Source: Synechococcales cyanobacterium PMM_0085
Lineage (GTDB): Bacteria; Cyanobacteriota; Cyanobacteriia; Elainellales; Elainellaceae
Direction of reading: 5' to 3'
NCBI GenBank assembly: GCA_949127705.1
Contig: CASBQJ010000288.1
Location: 1-5,101, forward strand
DNA: 5,101 nucleotides
Both the position numbers and the translations under genes were made by a program. Within the stretch, counting starts at the first letter, position 1. Each line of letters starts with the position of its first letter. Below the pieces are notes generated by a model that ran no database searches, was not told the DNA's origin, and worked only from the letters and a program-made list of their open reading frames with translations. Shown one piece after another: positions 5,096 through 5,101 of this stretch.

Positions 5096-5101
5096 TAGAG
5101 G

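Noticed and set aside
1..5101. CRISPR array, tRNA, rRNA or insertion sequence
   Set aside because: No regularly spaced repeat-spacer series, cloverleaf-like segment, transposase frame or terminal inverted repeats were found on either strand.

Overview
The window looks like chromosomal DNA from a cyanobacterium. Four copies of the octamer GCGATCGC (HIP1) lie in 5.1 kb, roughly fifty times the chance rate, and HIP1 over-representation is a cyanobacterial hallmark. The species cannot be named from the sequence. All recognisable genes are on the + strand and all concern extracellular polysaccharide.

Region 1 (1-1128) is the 3' part of a large secreted or cell-surface protein. It holds one complete Ig-like beta-sandwich repeat, a proline/glycine linker, and a C-terminal polysaccharide-lyase domain of the heparin-lyase/glucuronan-lyase jelly-roll type. 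The linker and lyase are in different reading frames. The upstream frame ends at TGA 420-422, and the lyase frame is one base further on. The shift point is TTT-TGA, which resembles a +1 programmed frameshift, but a one-base indel (mutation or sequencing error in an A4, T4 or C5 run) is equally possible. A strong intrinsic terminator (1168-1205) closes this unit.

Region 2 (1129-1555) is a 427-bp intergenic region. After the terminator it is AT-rich. It contains a TATAAT box, a pair of imperfect 19-bp direct repeats 31 bp apart, and two inverted repeats. It is the likely control region and 5' leader of the next genes.

Region 3 (1556-4999) holds two export genes. The first encodes a 742-residue Wzc-type polysaccharide co-polymerase fused to a bacterial tyrosine kinase (BY-kinase). 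The second, 147 bp downstream, encodes a 355-residue Wza-type outer-membrane export protein with a signal peptide but no lipobox cysteine. Together they would form the inner-membrane regulator and outer-membrane channel of a Wzx/Wzy-type exopolysaccharide exporter. The neighbouring lyase would be a plausible trimming or release enzyme for the same polymer. No glycosyltransferase, flippase, polymerase or Wzb-type phosphatase gene is in the window.

Region 4 (5000-5101) has a perfect 10-bp hairpin lacking a T-tract, then two exact 12-bp direct repeats with a 15-bp period at the window edge.

No wholly new system is evident. The points most worth checking are the lyase frame junction, the unusual oligomerisation motif of the kinase, and the repeat structures in the intergenic DNA.
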